Below the pieces are notes generated by a model that was not told where the DNA came from, made no database searches, and saw only the letters and a list, made by a program, of their open reading frames with translations. From positions 597,394,818 through 597,458,817 of the forward strand of contig OY728158.1 of the NCBI GenBank assembly GCA_963277665.1: a stretch of 64,000 bases of DNA. Reading direction: 5' to 3'. Below are positions 60,656 through 64,000 of this stretch, one piece after another (positions within the stretch are counted from its first letter, which is position 1; every line of letters begins with the position of its first letter). The translations under genes and the position numbers were made by a program. The stretch comes from Viscum album. Lineage: Eukaryota > Streptophyta > Magnoliopsida > Santalales > Viscaceae.

Positions 60656-62875
60656 TTTATTTAATTTGAATTTATATATATATATATTACATGTTATTTT
60701 ATGTTTTTAATTAACCAGAACCCTTATATTATTTTCTGTGAAAAACTATTTTCAAATTCTCTGTTTATTTTCATTACAACCTAATTTATATTGTTATTAT
60801 TTTTATTTAAAATGAATAATTGAAATATTATCTATGTTTTATTAATATTCAATGTTTTCTAATTAATTGTATTGAATGTTCCAATTTATTCCAGAAAATT
60901 AGTCATGTTTTTGATTTCTGAAAAACATTATGTTTAATATTATTTATATATTTCTTGTGTATTAGTTTATAACATGTGATATAATAGTTTCCTTTTATTG
61001 AAACATATCCCATTTGAAATATATGAAATTTATCTTCAATTAATTAGTATAAAATGAATTCTAATTATTTTGTTTATGGGGTGATCTGATTATCTGAATA
61101 TCACACACCAAATCAAAAAATCATGGTTTTTCCAAAGTTTAAAAAAATCATTGATAACCAATTTTATTATAATAATAATTAAATGAGTTTTTTTGTTATA
61201 AATGTAAGATTATTTTTATAATTTTATTAAAAAACATCAAACACTAAAAATATCATTTACATAGCTTAAAATCAATTAAAGCAATGTAATATATTCTATA
61301 ATGTTCAAAACATGTTATTATTGTATATTGATCATATTTCTATCAATAATAATTTTAATTAAGGGATTATTGATTCTTTAAAAAAATCATGAAATTATCT
61401 TATAATAATTCTTTTGGACCAACTATAAATTAAGACGTTTATATGGAGTAAAAATTACCTGAAATTTAGATGTTCAGTTCTTTAAAAATATGATGTGTTA
61501 CTACTCATCATATTCAACCTCCAAATACTTTCCCCCTTGGATGATCCCTCAATATTATTATTCTTCATGATTTTTATCATATATTCCGTTTATAAAATCT
61601 TCCATGCTTCAGTATGATTTCCAAACCAATATTTAATATAATTAATTTTTGTTCATTCTAACCTATATATTCAATAGTGCATCAATTTGTTCATAATCCC
61701 ATGGTGGGTTGGATTCTACTTCTTCTTCCCAATATATTTTTATTTACTTCTTACCAATGGTATTTAGACTCCAATTTTTTTGTTCTATTTTGTCATTTTC
61801 AATTTTTCTATTCTAACGGTAAGTGGCTATTTCTTTTTCCACTTTTCCATTCCAATGCTTTATGGATGTTTCCTTTTCCATTTATCCATTATAACAGTAG
61901 GTCATTCATTTTGCATTTTTCACTCTCAATGGTAGGTGTTTTACTTTTTTATTCTTTTTTTTCTCTTAATGGTAGGTAAAGGATTTTATGGTAAAGGTGC
62001 TGAAATTTTTTAAATCCAATGGTGGGTTAATTTTATCAAACAAATAGTGGGTAAATTTATTAAAGAAAATGATGGGTAAATTATAACTCAACTGTGAATC
62101 AAAATTCAAATGGTGAATAAAAAACCATGGTGAATCAATTTATTAGTGGGGAATCTTTTTAACAATGGGGACTCAAACTATGTTTTTTTATCTTGTTATA
62201 TTTTGATGAAATGAATACTTATTATAATTTTATTATGTATATTATTGATTCAAAAAATTAATATATATTATATATGATCCAGGAAATATATTTTTATAAA
62301 ATTTTATTGAGTTTTAAATTGTTATTAAAATTATTTATTATTGTTATGATACTTTTGTAGAACGTATTCAAGAATATGTATTACATAATATTTTGATTTC
62401 AACTATTTGACCAACACTTTTTTAAATTATTATTTAAAGGTATAGAATAAATTAAAAAACTATTTATTCCATTTAAAAAAGTAACCTTATTTTTTAAATT
62501 TAAAAAATCATTAATATAAATTTTATTTTGTAATTTGTTGAAATAGTATAATTATTTTTATGGGATTTATTTTAATTATTATCATCATTTACTGGGTTAT
62601 TAAAAAATCTTTGTATTATTTTTTATTATTTTAATTCATTTGGTTTGTGTTACTATTATTTAGAGGATAATTTTATTTCTCCTCATTAATTCAATCATTT
62701 TTTAATTTTTCTTTCATTGCCTAGATATTTTTTGTTAGTTTTATATTAAATATCTTATTAAAAGGAACCATGACACTTCATGGATGACTATGGTTGGAAT
62801 TATTTAATTTTTTTAATCTAGAAAGTTATATGAACTTTTCAAACTTCTGTATAAACCAAATTATATGTCATTATA
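60656..62875 (+). repeat. Element E 3' LTR, right end lost
   Basis: Starts just after AAAGGGGGATA. Matches the 5' LTR up to about 62875 (CTTCATGGATGACTATGG against CTTTATGGATGAATATGG near 54842). Beyond 62875 the sequence no longer matches 54920-55570, so an insertion or deletion removed the end. The frame 61677-61979 is part of this LTR and not a gene. Confidence 0.7.
61680..62180 (+). repeat. Degenerate AATGGTGGGT minisatellite in the 3' LTR of E
   Basis: About 15 units recur, among them near 61701, 61754, 61815, 61893, 61927, 61967, 62018, 62041, 62066, 62111, 62127, 62145 and 62164. Several read AATGGTAGGT and others AATGGTGGGT. The unit order parallels the 5' LTR array, so the array existed when the element inserted. 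Confidence 0.65.
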
Positions 62876-62879
62876 TTGT

Positions 62880-63121
62880 CCCTCCCTGAGTTCCACCCAA
62901 CAGTTCCCCATGATAGTGGCTATAGGACCTCAATCCGGCCTTCCCGAATACCAGAGGCTACTGATTAACATCAAGGACTAGGGTATTCCAATGGGGAGAC
63001 TATTCTCTCATAGATCAGATTACGTACATCATTAAACAAGTGATAATAAATAGTGTCAGATAAATAAAAATAATAGATAAAATGATTATGATTTTGACAC
63101 TAATGCTACATTAAAAGGGAG
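62880..63121. other. Junction segment of unknown origin
   Basis: A short, GC-richer block (for example CAATCCGGCCTTCCCGAATA near 62931) that does not match either LTR of E. It ends in TTAAAAGGGAG (63111-63121), a polypurine-like tract, so it may be the 3' end of another element's internal region. Confidence 0.35.
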
Positions 63122-64000
63122 TGTTGGGGTCAGGTATAAAGGTATATACTACATGATGGAAAATATACAAAAGGTAAAAAATGCTAATATAAGAATCTGG
63201 ATTATAGGATCAATCCTTTACCCCAGGAACCATCCTAGATCTACAAATAAATCAAGAATCATAAGTAGAATCTTCACTTTATCCATACCTACAATCATAA
63301 AAACTTCTTCGGTGCCAAGGGCATCCCAAGAAGGGTGTGAGTTACAATCTCACTATGAAAACACCCATTATGTATAAGGAAATCCATTTAATGATTTAAT
63401 TTGAAGATCTTGAATCATAAGAATTGAATGGAGGGAAAAAATAAATTAAATAAAAAATACTTCATTCTGGGTTCCTAAATGGAAAATTGAACGATACATC
63501 GAACTAAGAAAAATGTATATAATAGGTACACGTTCATGTCCTAGTATATATACAATGGTCAATACAAAGTAATAATCAAATGTAGAGGAAGACCACAATC
63601 ATCGGCTAAATATTGGATGCCACATTTTCCATTAATTATTTAATAATTATCATAATATTAAAGGATGACATTACATTTTCAAAAGAAATAAATCAATACA
63701 TTAAATCCATTGGTGGAGTTCTAAGATCATCCATGGATATCTAAACTAAGTCCCAAGGGTCGCTACGGGTGTCTCGGATAGAACCAATAACTATGATCCC
63801 ATCCCAAGAAACAAATATGACATTCCTTGTATCATTCATGGTTAGGTGAAATCTAAGTCCATACAATGTATCTCACATAGGGGACCAGGTTTCACATAGG
63901 GAAAGACATATCCATATTTTTATGAGTTCATCCTCAGTTTCCCCCTAGGGAATCAATGTCACTCTTGAGTATAAGTAAACTAATCGAATAACCCATACAT
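63122..64000 (+). repeat. Putative LTR start of another retrotransposon, runs off the window
   Basis: TGTTGGGGTCAGG follows the purine tract TTAAAAGGGAG directly, the usual polypurine tract plus TG form of a plant 3' LTR. No primer-binding site or partner LTR is in the window. The frame 63153-63377 shows no family features. Confidence 0.4.

Larger units (their letters stand above)
52690..62875 (+). mobile_element. Element E: Sirevirus-like Ty1/copia retrotransposon with both LTRs
   Basis: The 5' LTR (about 52690-55570), primer-binding site, degenerate gag-pol (55760-60600), polypurine tract AAAGGGGGATA (60643-60653) and 3' LTR (60656-62875) are all recognisable. The LTRs match across their shared length. 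Domain order protease, integrase, RT, RNase H defines Ty1/copia; a gag coiled coil and the KLGS/WVPK-type linker point to the Sirevirus lineage. The whole pol is very AT-rich and full of stops, older-looking than element F. Confidence 0.8.

Noticed and set aside
1..64000. An undescribed defence, CRISPR-like or biosynthetic system
   Set aside because: Nothing in the window has direct-repeat/spacer structure or intact gene clusters. All recognisable coding remnants are retroelement genes or one decayed, unidentified gene.

Overview
The window looks like nuclear DNA from a seed plant with a large, repeat-swollen and very AT-rich genome. The evidence is layers of old plant-type LTR retrotransposons (Ty3/gypsy with iMet-type primer-binding sites and long LTRs; Ty1/copia of the Sirevirus type), a plant LINE-type ORF1 pseudogene (DUF4283 plus zinc knuckle), one probable tRNA-derived SINE, and remnants of a multi-exon gene. 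I see no intact protein-coding gene. Every recognisable frame carries stops or frameshifts, and short open frames elsewhere look like chance. No rRNA, functional tRNA, CRISPR or prokaryote-style feature is visible. The species cannot be named from this sequence alone.

Region by region. 1-6528 (segment X): internally duplicated remains of a minus-strand multi-exon gene, with a proline-rich first exon, a three-copy 208-bp tandem array and a pentatricopeptide-repeat-like exon. 6529-14643 (element B): a minus-strand Ty3/gypsy element with a 4.5-kb 5' LTR, a primer-binding site, a gag zinc-knuckle remnant, a SINE-like insert, a polypurine tract and a 3' LTR cut off by X. 14644-21725 (element A): a plus-strand long-LTR element; the tail of its 5' LTR matches the end of its 3' LTR. 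21726 to about 28.3 kb (element F): a plus-strand Sirevirus-like copia polyprotein remnant and its 3' LTR. About 30.2-36.2 kb (element C): a minus-strand Ty3/gypsy with gag, protease, RT and end-of-RNase-H remnants. 41156-43438: a minus-strand LINE ORF1-like frame of 761 codons with about a dozen stops and no frameshift. About 45.8 kb (element D): a minus-strand copia RT scrap. About 52.7-62.9 kb (element E): a plus-strand Sirevirus-like copia with both LTRs, each carrying a degenerate array around an AATGGTGGGT-like core. 63122 to the end: the start of another LTR.

How the parts relate. Junctions suggest serial nesting: X interrupts B's 3' LTR at 6528/6529, B sits inside A's 5' LTR at 14643/14644, and A abuts mid-gag sequence of F at 21725/21726. 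The order would then be F oldest, then A, B and X. Wherever an ancestral codon can be guessed, decay looks dominated by C-to-T changes, as expected for methylated, silenced repeats. Element boundaries were found by reading and matching by eye and are approximate unless a terminal motif is cited.
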